From Kluyveromyces lactis (taxonomy: Eukaryota > Ascomycota > Saccharomycetes > Saccharomycetales > Saccharomycetaceae): DNA of 64,000 nucleotides. The stretch is taken from NCBI RefSeq assembly GCF_000002515.2, contig NC_006041.1:372001-436000 (forward strand), written 5' to 3'. Position numbers and translations under genes: made by a program. This document shows, piece after piece, positions 41,277 to 51,255 of this stretch (the stretch's first letter is position 1; the number at the start of each line of letters is the position of its first letter). The notes beneath the pieces were generated by a model. It did no database searches. It was not told the origin of the DNA and saw nothing but the letters and a program-made list of their open reading frames with translations.

Positions 41277-41837
41277 CTATTTGAACTCGCTATTCAATTT
41301 TGCATTAAACCGTTTATTCTTGTCATTAATAAATCCATCATCCAAATTGATCTTATTTTGTTTATCTAGTTTTTGTTTCCGTACCATATACCTTTTCTTT
41401 GATCGTTCGTTCAAATCATTCACCATTTTTTCTACTAGTTCAGGATTATCTTCTACTTGAACCTTCCCATCCTCAGTTATTCCACCTTTCAACGGATGTG
41501 ATATATCCTTCGGAAGCGCATCTACTTCCTTCTTGTAGCTGTTCTTTGCTATAGTTTGGAAGTCCCCCATCACGCTTTTATTATGTCTTGAATTCTGTGT
41601 CTTAGCTTCCCATTTTTCATATTCGCGTATTGAGTAGTTTGCCAATTTTATCGGATCTTCTGGTTCGCTTTTGTTACTTCTAGCTTTATCTTCGCCATCG
41701 TCAGCCATACTGTATACTCTTCTTTCAGAGTTTTTCTTCTCTTCAGCTATTATGGCCTTCTTATTCCTTATACTTACTTCCACTTTTTGTTTCCGCAAAC
41801 TCTTCAACTTTTTTTCAATTTCCATTAGATCATTCAT
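41277..41837 (-). CDS. SYF2: Pre-mRNA splicing factor Syf2
   Basis: 186 residues from the chosen ATG (S. cerevisiae Syf2 215). Component of the Prp19/NTC-associated spliceosome. Family features: the N-terminal helix LMEIEKKLKSLRKQKVEVSI, RRVYSMADD, and the C-terminal SYF2 block (KKRYMVRKQKLDKQNKINLD, GFINDKNKRFNAKL). The frame extends 35 codons further upstream to 41942, but those residues do not resemble the family start, so I prefer Met at 41837. The UTP8 promoter is shared, head to head. Confidence 0.9.
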   Translation of the reverse strand: MNDLMEIEKKLKSLRKQKVEVSIRNKKAIIAEEKKNSERRVYSMADDGEDKARSNKSEPEDPIKLANYSIREYEKWEAKTQNSRHNKSVMGDFQTIAKNSYKKEVDALPKDISHPLKGGITEDGKVQVEDNPELVEKMVNDLNERSKKRYMVRKQKLDKQNKINLDDGFINDKNKRFNAKLNSEFK

Positions 41838-42013
41838 CTTCGAATATTTATTATCAGCCTGTGTCCAGTTTACAATGTGATTTGTGGCATTCAAATAAGG
41901 GCTACACTTTCTGTCACCTGGAAGATATCTGAGTATATTCATCGCATCTCATCTTGTTTCTGTTTGCATTTCGACACTATATATTACCCGGACTGACTCC
42001 CAAAAGTAAAGTT

Positions 42014-42069
42014 TGAAAAATTTGAAGTACTCAGAAGAAGAGATGAGATGCGATGAGATGCGATGAGCT
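42014..42069 (+). promoter_or_regulatory. RRPE plus two PAC elements (ribosome-biogenesis promoter)
   Basis: TGAAAAATTT (RRPE, 42014-42023) is followed by GCGATGAGAT (PAC, 42050-42059) and directly by GCGATGAGCT (PAC, 42060-42069). The pair matches both permitted forms of the GCGATGAGMT consensus. A related GCGATGAAT lies on the opposite strand near 41940-41948. This is the canonical Stb3 plus Dot6/Tod6 arrangement of ribosome-biogenesis genes, 114 bp before the UTP8 ATG. Confidence 0.88.
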
Positions 42070-42182
42070 GTAAGTGCAAAGATACACTCAACCGCTGCTC
42101 TTGAAAGGACGAGGTGAAGTATCAAATATCCTGTGTTCAATACAGTTTGCTTTGATATTATTTATCGAAAGATATTGAGAAA

Positions 42183-44126
42183 ATGGCATCCATCTCACAG
42201 CCTTTTAGGCTCTCTGCTCTACCTAAGATTCCATCATTGAATAATTATGCGAATCAAACAGACTACTTACAAGTTGTTGATAATCTTTCACCATCAGCCA
42301 ATAAAGTGAATATTGGTATATCAGGTTCCAGTATATCACAATACTTGATTAATCCAACCCCGAAGCTGGTTTTTAACTTGCCAATCCCCTCTACGAACAT
42401 TGTTACTGCATGTGACGTGGTAGAAGATGCAGCCAATACAGAAGTCTGGTGTTACGGATTGGAAGCTAGAAAGGTATCACATTTACACTTGGCTACTAAG
42501 CCGATGATTCAAGATGCCGTGTCATCTTCAAATGCTGAAATCACATCTCAGTTCAAATATAAACTAAAATCTGAAGTCGTTAGCATTAAGATCTATTCTA
42601 AAGCAGAGAAAGTTCTCGTTATCTTAAGGAATGGACTGATTCAAACATTTGATTATGAATTGAAACTTTCAAATACTATTGATATATCTTATGATGATAT
42701 CAGATTTGTTCAATTCTTCCAAGATGGGCAGGGAAACGATTTCTTTTTCGTGTTATGCCAACTAAGTGATGAGAAAATCTGTTACAAACTTTTCCAAGTT
42801 AGGAGTGAGTCCGTCTCATGTATTGAACTAAATTCTATCATACTAGAAAATTACACTTTAGAGAATGCAAAGTTGTGTTTTGAGTTCGGGAAATTATATG
42901 TTTTAAAGAACTCAAATGAATTATCAATCTATCAGTTACCACATTTGCAACTACAAACTAGCATTCAGCTACCTTTCATTTCCAAGGATGCAGTTGTATC
43001 CATCAAACCAGTTTCTTCAAACCGTGTATTGTTGACTGCTGATAATACCATATATCTTGTGGATTTGTTATACAATGCTATACTATTCCAAAAGGATTTA
43101 CAGAACATCAAAGCTATTCAACTACTCTCTACTGCAGTTGTTCAAGAAAACTCTGAAGACAATAGAAAAACTATAGCATTAGATGTTACAACTAAAAACG
43201 GTGCTAACCCTACGAGTTACTTGGATGTTATTAACATTGATGTTGGTACCGGTACCTTAAAAGATGCGATGGGTAAAGGGTTCATGGTTAAACAAAAGCA
43301 GAAACTACAGAAACTCTTTGAAGAAAGCAATGAGGACGACGATGTGGAATTGCCATCTCCAGACTATGAACGCATTATAAAACAACTCCATATCTGTAAA
43401 AAAATAGAGAACTTTGATTCTATATTTTTTAAGATGCTTTCCTTAGACAAGGAATATTATACAGACAATGACAGATTTTTAAATGATTCTGATTTACTCA
43501 CTCAAATAATCGATTGCTTGTTTCTAAATTTCAAGGATGAATATCCAAAAGCATTGACATACCTTCTAACACACCCTTTATTCCCACCGGTTCACGCTAA
43601 GGGCTTATTAACCAAGTTGAAAAATAACCCAAGACTTTTCAAACAAGCTATTGTTACTTGTCCGAATGTTCCACTTGACGATTTGTTAACCGAGCTTTTC
43701 AATATAACGAATGCAGAGCTCTGTTTTGATATTACGCTAAGAGTGCTACAAGATTACAAGAAAGAATCAATCAAAGCAGGTATAAGAAAAATTGAGAAGA
43801 TGGATATCACAAACTTTTTGGATATGATTTTGAACTCGAATAAGGCAGATTCGGACTTGAAACTTAATAAGCCACAAATCTTCCAACTTATGAGTTTAAT
43901 AATAGATTCCATCGGTTTGTTTGCGTTAGACGATGAATATTTAGAGAAACTTTCCTCTTTTGTCGATGCGCAGGTTTCTGTAGTGTCACAAAACATAGAA
44001 CTTTTGCATTTGGCAGAGCATTACACCAAGCATTCATCGGTTGTTAACAATAAATCTAATTCATCAACAAATTCGTCTTCTACACAACCTATTTCAGCTT
44101 ACACAGTGGACTATTTAGAATGCTAA
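42183..44126 (+). CDS. UTP8: SSU processome / tRNA export protein Utp8
   Basis: 647 residues (S. cerevisiae Utp8 713). Nucleolar t-UTP subunit needed for rDNA transcription and early 18S pre-rRNA processing, and reported in nuclear tRNA export. The N-terminus MASISQPFRLSALPKIPSLN and the strand-rich first half (a divergent beta-propeller) match the family; the C-terminal half is helical. The RRPE/PAC promoter supports the functional class. Order YGR125W-YGR129W is kept. Confidence 0.93.
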   Translation: MASISQPFRLSALPKIPSLNNYANQTDYLQVVDNLSPSANKVNIGISGSSISQYLINPTPKLVFNLPIPSTNIVTACDVVEDAANTEVWCYGLEARKVSHLHLATKPMIQDAVSSSNAEITSQFKYKLKSEVVSIKIYSKAEKVLVILRNGLIQTFDYELKLSNTIDISYDDIRFVQFFQDGQGNDFFFVLCQLSDEKICYKLFQVRSESVSCIELNSIILENYTLENAKLCFEFGKLYVLKNSNELSIYQLPHLQLQTSIQLPFISKDAVVSIKPVSSNRVLLTADNTIYLVDLLYNAILFQKDLQNIKAIQLLSTAVVQENSEDNRKTIALDVTTKNGANPTSYLDVINIDVGTGTLKDAMGKGFMVKQKQKLQKLFEESNEDDDVELPSPDYERIIKQLHICKKIENFDSIFFKMLSLDKEYYTDNDRFLNDSDLLTQIIDCLFLNFKDEYPKALTYLLTHPLFPPVHAKGLLTKLKNNPRLFKQAIVTCPNVPLDDLLTELFNITNAELCFDITLRVLQDYKKESIKAGIRKIEKMDITNFLDMILNSNKADSDLKLNKPQIFQLMSLIIDSIGLFALDDEYLEKLSSFVDAQVSVVSQNIELLHLAEHYTKHSSVVNNKSNSSTNSSSTQPISAYTVDYLEC

Positions 44127-44177
44127 TAAGTGTGTAGTATAATCATAAACATTAGAACTTTTCGTAAAATGATTTCA

Positions 44178-45098
44178 TCAGCTTTCCATATTGAACTGGA
44201 ACTGAATTACCTCTTTTGGATCCATGAAAGAGTATGTTTCACAATCCTCATCACTTTCATAAATCACATGCTCCTCGTACGTAACTCTGTTATCTTTGTC
44301 GACAAGTATGACAATCTGGGATCTAGTTCCATAGTAATCGCCTATTGGCAATGAAGTTCCAATAGCGTCTGCACCTTTAGTAATTCTTAAAGGCGGTACA
44401 TAAATACTGGAAGTCGTCACAGAATCCACATCTTCGCCCTCATTAAACGTATGGTTTGATAAAAGTTCAAAACATTTCTGCAATAGTTCTTCCTTGGCAA
44501 TGCCCGTAGTATTTTTCGCCAACGCATCAAGTAAAACGTACCCATATTCCGTCTTATTCCATCTACTTGTGTGTTCACCTACAGCACAGTGGAAAATGTC
44601 GTTGGATATCACCATATGCTCCATCTTTTCAAACGGATTAGTGGAATGCTTTAAGTAGTCGATTACGTTATACTCGTCCGACTTCGCATCGCCATAAAAC
44701 AACGTGAACGGGCCAGTTCGTCTCAAGTTCCCATGCTGACCATTGAATTTTTCCCAAGAGTCCCAATTATCAAAAGGTGCGTTATCTTCTTGTTGCAAAA
44801 ACTGCAAGGGAACTATACCTCTTGATCTTGGTTCTCCATTCACCAATACAGATTCAGAATCCAGTGGTGAATCGATCTTCAAATTTAATATGACAGCTAT
44901 TCTTCCGCGTCGATTAATCCCTAGCCACGTACCATAGCCTTGACCCTTCTTCTCTATAGCCATGTCATATGGAGATAATATAAAACCATCATGATTCCAG
45001 CAAGTAGCGTGTGTCTTCCGTTCAAAGAATTCATCACGATTCGATAGCAGTATGAGCTTATAATCTGGATGAGCTCTAGTCGCAAATAAAATACACAT
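44178..45098 (-). CDS. NRDE/TANGO2-family protein, YGR127W homologue
   Basis: 306 residues (S. cerevisiae YGR127W 312). The N-terminal signature MCILFATRAHPDYKLILLSN followed by RDEFFERKT shows the invariant Cys2 and NRDE motif of the TANGO2 family. GTWLGINRRGRIAVILN is also conserved. Human TANGO2 loss causes a metabolic crisis disorder; roles in haem or lipid handling are proposed. Yeast function is unsettled. It converges on UTP8 with about 50 bp between stops. Confidence 0.93.
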   Translation of the reverse strand: MCILFATRAHPDYKLILLSNRDEFFERKTHATCWNHDGFILSPYDMAIEKKGQGYGTWLGINRRGRIAVILNLKIDSPLDSESVLVNGEPRSRGIVPLQFLQQEDNAPFDNWDSWEKFNGQHGNLRRTGPFTLFYGDAKSDEYNVIDYLKHSTNPFEKMEHMVISNDIFHCAVGEHTSRWNKTEYGYVLLDALAKNTTGIAKEELLQKCFELLSNHTFNEGEDVDSVTTSSIYVPPLRITKGADAIGTSLPIGDYYGTRSQIVILVDKDNRVTYEEHVIYESDEDCETYSFMDPKEVIQFQFNMES

Positions 45099-45350
45099 TG
45101 TGTCTCTAGTAATGATGTCCTGGTGCTACCATTCGCAGAGTTTATATTTGGGTCTTAACGCACCTCTCCCAGTGCACCCTTCGATCAACACTTATATTTC
45201 TTCAGTTCATAAGCCAAGCCGTTCATCAAATGGTTTTATTTTTAAAGGGACGGATTAGTGTATTAGTGGCATTATATAAGGTGTATACGAAAAAGAGAAA
45301 AGACATAAATGAAAGCGGAGTCCGACTGTTAGAATTATACAGGTTGCATC

Positions 45351-45851
45351 TTATCCGAAAAGCTTACCAATGAATTTTTTGAATCCAGATTTCTTGTGAT
45401 AGCTATCGATTTCCTTTTGGTTTCGTTCGATACATTTCTGTAACTTATCGTTGTCATACCCACAGGAAGTATTTTTTTCCTTTGTACTCTTCTTGCTTGA
45501 ATGCGTTGTTACTCTGGTATCCAATCTATTTAGCTGATGTAAGGTAGCAACTTTAACAAGTCCAGTTCTGGTTTCGATTTCATATTCTTCTGGGAACTCT
45601 GCACCTTCTGCAATTGGCTGATTAAACCCCGGAATGGCTTTTTTCGACAAGTCTAAATTAGTTGCTTTTAAAGAATCGATACTATCGGTCTCACCTTTTT
45701 GGACGTTATCTTTCACGTAATCTTCCACTTCCTGAGTGGTAGATATTTTAGACAGAGGAGAAGACTGCTTTTGTACAAGTGATGACATGCTGTGATGGCT
45801 ATGTTTTGTCTTTGTGATAGTAGGTATGCTTCTTTCTTTTGAAATAACCAT
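45351..45851 (-). CDS. Uncharacterised protein, YGR126W homologue
   Basis: 166 residues (S. cerevisiae YGR126W about 231). No domain recognised. It is hydrophilic, with a central segment NLDLSKKAIPGFNQPIAEGAEFPEEYEIETRTGLVKVATL and a C-terminal KKSGFKKFIGKLFG that looks like a basic amphipathic membrane-binding helix. Identity rests mostly on position between YGR127W and VSB1 homologues. Met at 45791 (MSSLVQKQSSP) is an alternative start. Confidence 0.68.
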   Translation of the reverse strand: MVISKERSIPTITKTKHSHHSMSSLVQKQSSPLSKISTTQEVEDYVKDNVQKGETDSIDSLKATNLDLSKKAIPGFNQPIAEGAEFPEEYEIETRTGLVKVATLHQLNRLDTRVTTHSSKKSTKEKNTSCGYDNDKLQKCIERNQKEIDSYHKKSGFKKFIGKLFG

Positions 45852-46093
45852 GTGCGTACATTATTTGTATGCATTAAGTCCTAGAAAGAGGTTTTTTTTT
45901 TATTTGTTAAAAGAATGCCTTAGTTCAATTTGATCTTCCAGCAGCAAATAACGCATAACGTAGGATGCAAGGTGCAGCAAGGGACGTAAATAGGTTCAGG
46001 TAAAGGTCAAAGAAAATTAGGATTAGGTGTATCTATGAATCTATAAATAAGACTGAAAGAAGGTCCTTTTTTAGGTTGCATTGTGGGGACGTG

Positions 46094-49000
46094 TCACATG
46101 CTGATTAAGGAATAACCAAGAAGTTCACGGAAGCGATCTCTGTGAATCGCCATTACGAGAATAAGTAACTCTGTGAACAATTCGGGGTCGGTTAATTTCA
46201 AGTCGGCAAGTGATTCAGCATCTATGTATCTAAGAACACATTCGGTGTCAGTTGTAATTGATACTGCCAGAGGATCGCTGTTCACGTTGCTTATAACGCC
46301 ATATGCTGTTTTTGGCGACATTGTTTCATAGAATTCGCCTTGAATGAGATGATGAGTTAGGTTTAGAACACCGGACTCCACAACGATAAACATGTTGTTT
46401 CTGTGTCTGATTTCAGTGTTTGGTGGGAATTTTTTCTGTTGGAAATAGGATATTAGTCGTTTCCAAAGATCAAGCTCATTTGTTCTTTTCAATTCATTTG
46501 GAGATTGGATAGCATTTCTGAATTTCCTGATAGACATTAAGAAAATAGGTAAGAATTGTTGACGCTCTTTGAGCTCGTTACTTAGCTTTTGAATTTCCAT
46601 CTCTTCCGTATAGATATTCCTCACTTCAGAAACAAACTGATGATTCCGCGGTGTGTTTACAGGAAGTTTGCTCATTCTGTTTTGGGATTTCTTCAACTGT
46701 GCTAGCTTTCTGGCTCTAGTTTTAGTTCTAATACGCTTGTATCTCATGAGGAACTCGTTTTCACACCATTCAAGGGCACCATTCAAATCGGAAAATAGCT
46801 CAACATTTTCAAATAAGCGAACTTTATCAAATGCAAGGTATATTTGGTCTTCTTTGTCTATGGAACTGATGATTAAATGGATCCTCTCCTTTTCAAGGAA
46901 TCTTTTAATTCTGTTGAAACCTTCTGCAGCACTATAATCGATGCTCTTCGCTCTGATATTTTTGAAATCGAGAATCAAGTATTTGATTCTCTTTTTCGAG
47001 GAATCAGATTCGCATATCTCTAGTAGACTGTTCACTTTTTCTTCAATAGATATTATGGTACCAAAAAATAGAATATTCTGAAGTTTCAACACGTAAATCT
47101 GTTCACCAATATTCCTTAAGAATTTGGATTGAATATAATCACGGTAAACCGTAGACTTGGCAACTTTACCATCATACTCACCGTTAATGGTTTGCAATTG
47201 TGTAGAGTTTACCAAAAATGAGAAACATGCTAAAAGAATACCAACAATGATACCAATGACAAAATCGACTACACCCATTGTAATAACAATTATCCATATT
47301 GTCAAGTATTCGAAAGGCTGGAGTTTTCCCCAAGTGTCTATTACGGCTTCTTGAATCAATTCGTAACCTAGTAAGAAAATCAAAGACCCCACAATACAAA
47401 TCGGTATGAACGAAATGATAACAGGCCCAATTACCATTACGATAAAAGTTCCGATGGTTAGCATTATTCCTGCAATTGGTGAATCCGCACCAGCTCTAAT
47501 GAAAAGCACGGAATTGGTGTAAACCAAATAATTTTGTATCGATCCCAAAAACCCAGAGATCAAGTTCGAATAGCCATGAGCAATCAATTCTTTGTCAACA
47601 TCGTACTTGTCAACATTCAAGGACATTGCAAGAGCAGGGACGTTGATAGGCACATGGAGGATACCGAAAAAGGTAAGGGCCAACATTGTTGGTACTTGTT
47701 TTGGGATCAAACTCCACTGGACATTTTTAAAATCGTAAAGTTTGTAAAAATCGTACCAATTTTCTTTGGCATTTACCTTGGCAAAGATCCATCCAAAATC
47801 ACGTAGCTTATCTAAAGAAAGGCTGGGTACCAAAGCAACAACGAAATGGAACAGCAGTAGCGTGATAATGTAAAATGATGGTAACACCAGAGAGTTGTGA
47901 ATTCTGGATTGTACTGATATCAATATTAGAGTGAGGATCACAGGAGTCAGCCATTTTAGTAAAATATCAAAGTCAGTGAACAATGAAGATAAAAATTGCC
48001 ATGAGTATTTGAATTCTGGTACCCTGGTACACACCTCTAAACCAGTGATAATAAGGAAATAACCCACACCTCCGATACAACCGATTAAGATATGGCGCGG
48101 GAAGAATCCGACGATTTTTCCTAATCTCATTTTACCTAGTAAAAAGAAGGTAAGGCCTGTAATTATGGAACTTAATGCGTAACATACGATGGTGGTCGAA
48201 ATTACTTTGTTGTCGTTGCCTTCGGGAATAGAATTCATGATTGAAAGAGCCATTGTATGGAAGAATGGTGTGATTTCAATCATTTCAGAGCCAATCGCTG
48301 ATGGGAAGGACGACAATCCAAGGGAGAAGCACAGCTGACAAATTACCGTTGATACATAAAACATCGATAAGCCAGTAGGTCCAAGATGCGAAAACAATGG
48401 TTCTGTGATTGGGAAGATGATCATACCATATGACAAAGCGTCCAAAATGTTCAACAACAAACCAAGCCCAACAGCAGGAGTGTACTGGAATATCCTCAAC
48501 ATCAAATCACGAGCTTTATCATAGTGCGACATACTAGAACGGAATCCTTGCGAAGTGAAACCACCAGAACTTGCTCCATCGGGTAACAAGGATATGTATT
48601 GAGTGGCAGGTTGATTCTCTTCATCGAAAGTTCCATATTCTACGTACATAGAGTTATGCGAATTTGTAGGCAACAATGCCAAATTCTCAGTAGAATCGGA
48701 GACATCCAGAAAGGATGAATCGTCCTTTCCAGGAAAACTTGTCGAAAATATTCCAACGTCATCGGCCCTTTTCAACGCCATATCCTCTAGATCCATCAAG
48801 TGTGCATCTGCTTCGATATCTGCAGCTGCGTCCACTGACATACGGCCCCTTCTACGTTGGCTATTCTGTAACATTTGATCTTCTTCCACAATCATATCGA
48901 TATCATTCTGCTCCAAATTGAACTCATCATCATTTCCATCCAAGGGGAATCCAGCCCCTTCATCGTTTCCAGCATCGTTATCGAAAGTATTAGAAAGGAA

Positions 49001-49276
49001 AGCTGTTTGTTTATGCAAATTGCCCGATTCATGTATTAATTTCGAACCCTCACTAGAAAACGGCGATTTAAAGGGATCGCCAACGTTACTATTATTGTTA
49101 TTATTTGAGGTAGTATTGCTATTGCTCCTATATTCCATGGGAGGAGAGATAAAGGATCCCACGTACGAACGGCCCAAATAAGTAGAAGTTGTCGGCATTT
49201 GGAAAGAATACTTTCTATTCTTCGCTGTTGATTGCGATTGAGACATCGAAACCGACGAATTTTGAGCAGTAGACAT
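46094..49276 (-). CDS. VSB1: Vacuolar SLC26/SulP-type transporter Vsb1
   Basis: 1060 residues (S. cerevisiae YGR125W/Vsb1 1036). Vacuolar membrane protein needed for storage of basic amino acids. The N-terminus is long and cytosolic (about 250 residues, acidic and Asn-rich). A SulP transporter domain with about 12 membrane segments spans 265-690. A STAS domain follows near 720-840 (KYLILDFKNIRAKSIDYSAAEGF). The C-terminus carries a cyclic-nucleotide-binding-like fold (NNMFIVVESGVLNLTHHLIQ). An oligo-Asn stretch near residue 57 is encoded at 49090-49106. Confidence 0.93.
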   Translation of the reverse strand: MSTAQNSSVSMSQSQSTAKNRKYSFQMPTTSTYLGRSYVGSFISPPMEYRSNSNTTSNNNNNSNVGDPFKSPFSSEGSKLIHESGNLHKQTAFLSNTFDNDAGNDEGAGFPLDGNDDEFNLEQNDIDMIVEEDQMLQNSQRRRGRMSVDAAADIEADAHLMDLEDMALKRADDVGIFSTSFPGKDDSSFLDVSDSTENLALLPTNSHNSMYVEYGTFDEENQPATQYISLLPDGASSGGFTSQGFRSSMSHYDKARDLMLRIFQYTPAVGLGLLLNILDALSYGMIIFPITEPLFSHLGPTGLSMFYVSTVICQLCFSLGLSSFPSAIGSEMIEITPFFHTMALSIMNSIPEGNDNKVISTTIVCYALSSIITGLTFFLLGKMRLGKIVGFFPRHILIGCIGGVGYFLIITGLEVCTRVPEFKYSWQFLSSLFTDFDILLKWLTPVILTLILISVQSRIHNSLVLPSFYIITLLLFHFVVALVPSLSLDKLRDFGWIFAKVNAKENWYDFYKLYDFKNVQWSLIPKQVPTMLALTFFGILHVPINVPALAMSLNVDKYDVDKELIAHGYSNLISGFLGSIQNYLVYTNSVLFIRAGADSPIAGIMLTIGTFIVMVIGPVIISFIPICIVGSLIFLLGYELIQEAVIDTWGKLQPFEYLTIWIIVITMGVVDFVIGIIVGILLACFSFLVNSTQLQTINGEYDGKVAKSTVYRDYIQSKFLRNIGEQIYVLKLQNILFFGTIISIEEKVNSLLEICESDSSKKRIKYLILDFKNIRAKSIDYSAAEGFNRIKRFLEKERIHLIISSIDKEDQIYLAFDKVRLFENVELFSDLNGALEWCENEFLMRYKRIRTKTRARKLAQLKKSQNRMSKLPVNTPRNHQFVSEVRNIYTEEMEIQKLSNELKERQQFLPIFLMSIRKFRNAIQSPNELKRTNELDLWKRLISYFQQKKFPPNTEIRHRNNMFIVVESGVLNLTHHLIQGEFYETMSPKTAYGVISNVNSDPLAVSITTDTECVLRYIDAESLADLKLTDPELFTELLILVMAIHRDRFRELLGYSLISM

Positions 49277-50740
49277 AATTAGTACAAATTTCTCATCAGC
49301 CAGCGGTTCTGTACACTTTCTTACTTGTGATCTTGTATATCAGATGAGATCATGTCGACATATACATACTAATACACACTTGTTATATATGGAATTTCCT
49401 GTTCACCGATGCGAAATAATCAAATCATGTAATAATCTGCACTCTTTTTATTTGGCATTCAACTCTTTTTTTTTTTTGATTTTTTACCTTTTTTTTTTTC
49501 AATTACTACATGCAAGAAAGTGATAATTCTGACTCAACTGGATAGCAGCAAGATAGACAGACACTGGATAGGACAAAGAATAACTGAAGACCAACCAAAA
49601 GATACTATATGAAAAGTAACAGCGAGGGTATATCAGATCTACTCGCCATTTTTACCGTTATAAGGACCAATTATGGCAATGTATACGTATATTCACAAGT
49701 GTTCATTACATATCTGTTAAACTGGTTCGATCTAGCCCATACTGGCCATTTCATTATCTGATGTTTTTCCTCTTAACGGATATCATGGACGAACACTGGC
49801 TGTATTGGCTGGAAAAGGAGCTAACATCAACAATGGCAGAACCCTACTGATAAAGAAAAGGCAAGCCATAATCGCTGATTTGGTGTGACTTTAGATAAGT
49901 GAAAAAAAAAAAACTGTGGAAAACGGTGCCCTTCGAAGGGTAACTTGGAAGGGGGGGAAATGAAAAAATGCAGTTTGTGAACACGCATCACATGACCTGG
50001 AGGTCATGTGATTTGTAATTATGACTCTTCTTTGGGCCGTCCGGAAATAAACAGGAGCGGCGTTTGCTAATATAATCCGTTAAAAAAGTAAATTACGAAG
50101 CGCATTTTCTTGCCCTTTCCGCAGCGTAAACACGTAAATCACCGTAACTAACGCCGCGTACAACCTGCATACACTACCTCCACTATTCGGTAAGCGGGTA
50201 TTAGCATTTATAGGTTTCTAGTGGGGGGGTCCCTATTTTTGGTTTAATTTCCTTTCGATATTTACCATTTTCACTGGAAACCTGAGGATTATCTCCCTTC
50301 GCATTATTACAAATATCCAAATATCCATGGATTGGAATCTGTAGCGCCGCTATTTGCAGGCAAACCCTTACTAAATCCCCGTTTTCCATTCCTTCTATCT
50401 GAGAATATTTCGCAGTACCTACGGAGATCTTGAAGGTTTTGAACTGACTGTTGAAAAACTTATATCCTTTCTTTTGTCAGCTTTTCTGGGATTATGTACT
50501 GCTTATAATAATAGCCTTTAATGCTTGTTCTTTATTTTATTTAAAGTTTTTGATGCCAAAATGGTTTGGGTATTTTTGTATATAACGGTGAACCTTTGAG
50601 GTTTTGGACCCTAGTTTAGGTATTTATATCAGATAATGTTTACGTACTGCTTGGTGGTGTCAATGCACATCCCCTATCTGTAATTCTGTTGTTAAACGTT
50701 TCTCTCACAACTAAAACTTACCTAAGTCACAGCCGTATCA
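49277..50740. other. Long intergenic region upstream of VSB1
   Basis: 1.46 kb. Long T-runs at about 49468-49499 probably form the nucleosome-free promoter of VSB1. A 26-bp palindrome lies at 49987-50012. A minus-strand frame at 50201-50389 lacks coding character. A TTTATATCAGATAAT stretch near 50622 and a CCCCT box near 50670 lie just ahead of a small ORF. No tRNA, LTR or centromere element could be supported. Confidence 0.45.
49987..50012. repeat. 26-bp palindrome built from two TCACATGA half-sites
   Basis: ATCACATGACCT (49987-49998), two G bases, then AGGTCATGTGAT (50001-50012): a perfect inverted repeat. Each arm contains RTCACATG, a permitted Cbf1 or bHLH variant site. It may be a paired binding site or a hairpin. 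Confidence 0.6.
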
Positions 50741-50890
50741 ATGTCGATGAGTTGCGTGCTAACACCATGGATTCATGGTACCAAAGAGTTCTTGGATAAT
50801 ATGAATCCCTTCAAGAGTAATAGTTCATCTATTGTTGTAACAAGAGCTGATTTGATCAATCACAGATACCCGGTTAAAAGAAAGGGATAG
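50741..50890 (+). CDS. Candidate small protein, 49 aa, unrecognised
   Basis: ATG to TAG with an ordinary yeast codon mix. The peptide starts MSMSCVLTPWIHGTKEFLDN, continues MNPFKSN and ends in a basic RYPVKRKG. Upstream there is a TATA-like TTTATATC about 120 bp away and a CCCCT stress-type box about 70 bp away. A T-rich stretch follows the stop. I recognise no family. The 2-kb gap it occupies is unusually long for this compact window, which raises the prior for a small gene. Confidence 0.4.
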   Translation: MSMSCVLTPWIHGTKEFLDNMNPFKSNSSSIVVTRADLINHRYPVKRKG

Positions 50891-51255
50891 TGTTTTTTCT
50901 TTACCATTGGTACTTCGCTCCCACATTATTAATGACCTTATATTCTCGCATATCTCATAATTTCAATGTGAATTCGAAAATTTCACTACATTGTGCTGTA
51001 TTTTCTGTCCTTTCCTTTACTTTCATTTCGTTTAGTTTCCTTTCTCTAAAACGGTGGAAATAGAATACTGATGTCCGTACTTCTGGAAAAAGTCAACCGG
51101 TATGTTTGCTCGATATCCCCCCTTTCCGTGGGTTTTTTTCTGTACATATCTATAATTATCCTTAGTGACACATTGCCTGAAAAAATTTCTGTACGACATA
51201 ACATAACATAACATAACATAACTAATTGAATACAACTACGATGATGGCTTATCGA
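50891..51255. other. NBP1 3' flank with ATAAC tandem repeat
   Basis: 365 bp. It contains a 5-bp tandem repeat ATAAC, about five copies, at 51197-51223. A minus-strand frame at 51032-51235 is a by-product of this repeat. Confidence 0.4.

Noticed and set aside
51032-51235. 67-codon frame containing the ATAAC repeat
   Set aside because: Its start lies in a simple repeat, and the rest shows no coding features.
49277-51255. LTR or transposon remnant in the long gap
   Set aside because: I looked for TG...CA ends, direct repeats and pol-like frames and saw none.
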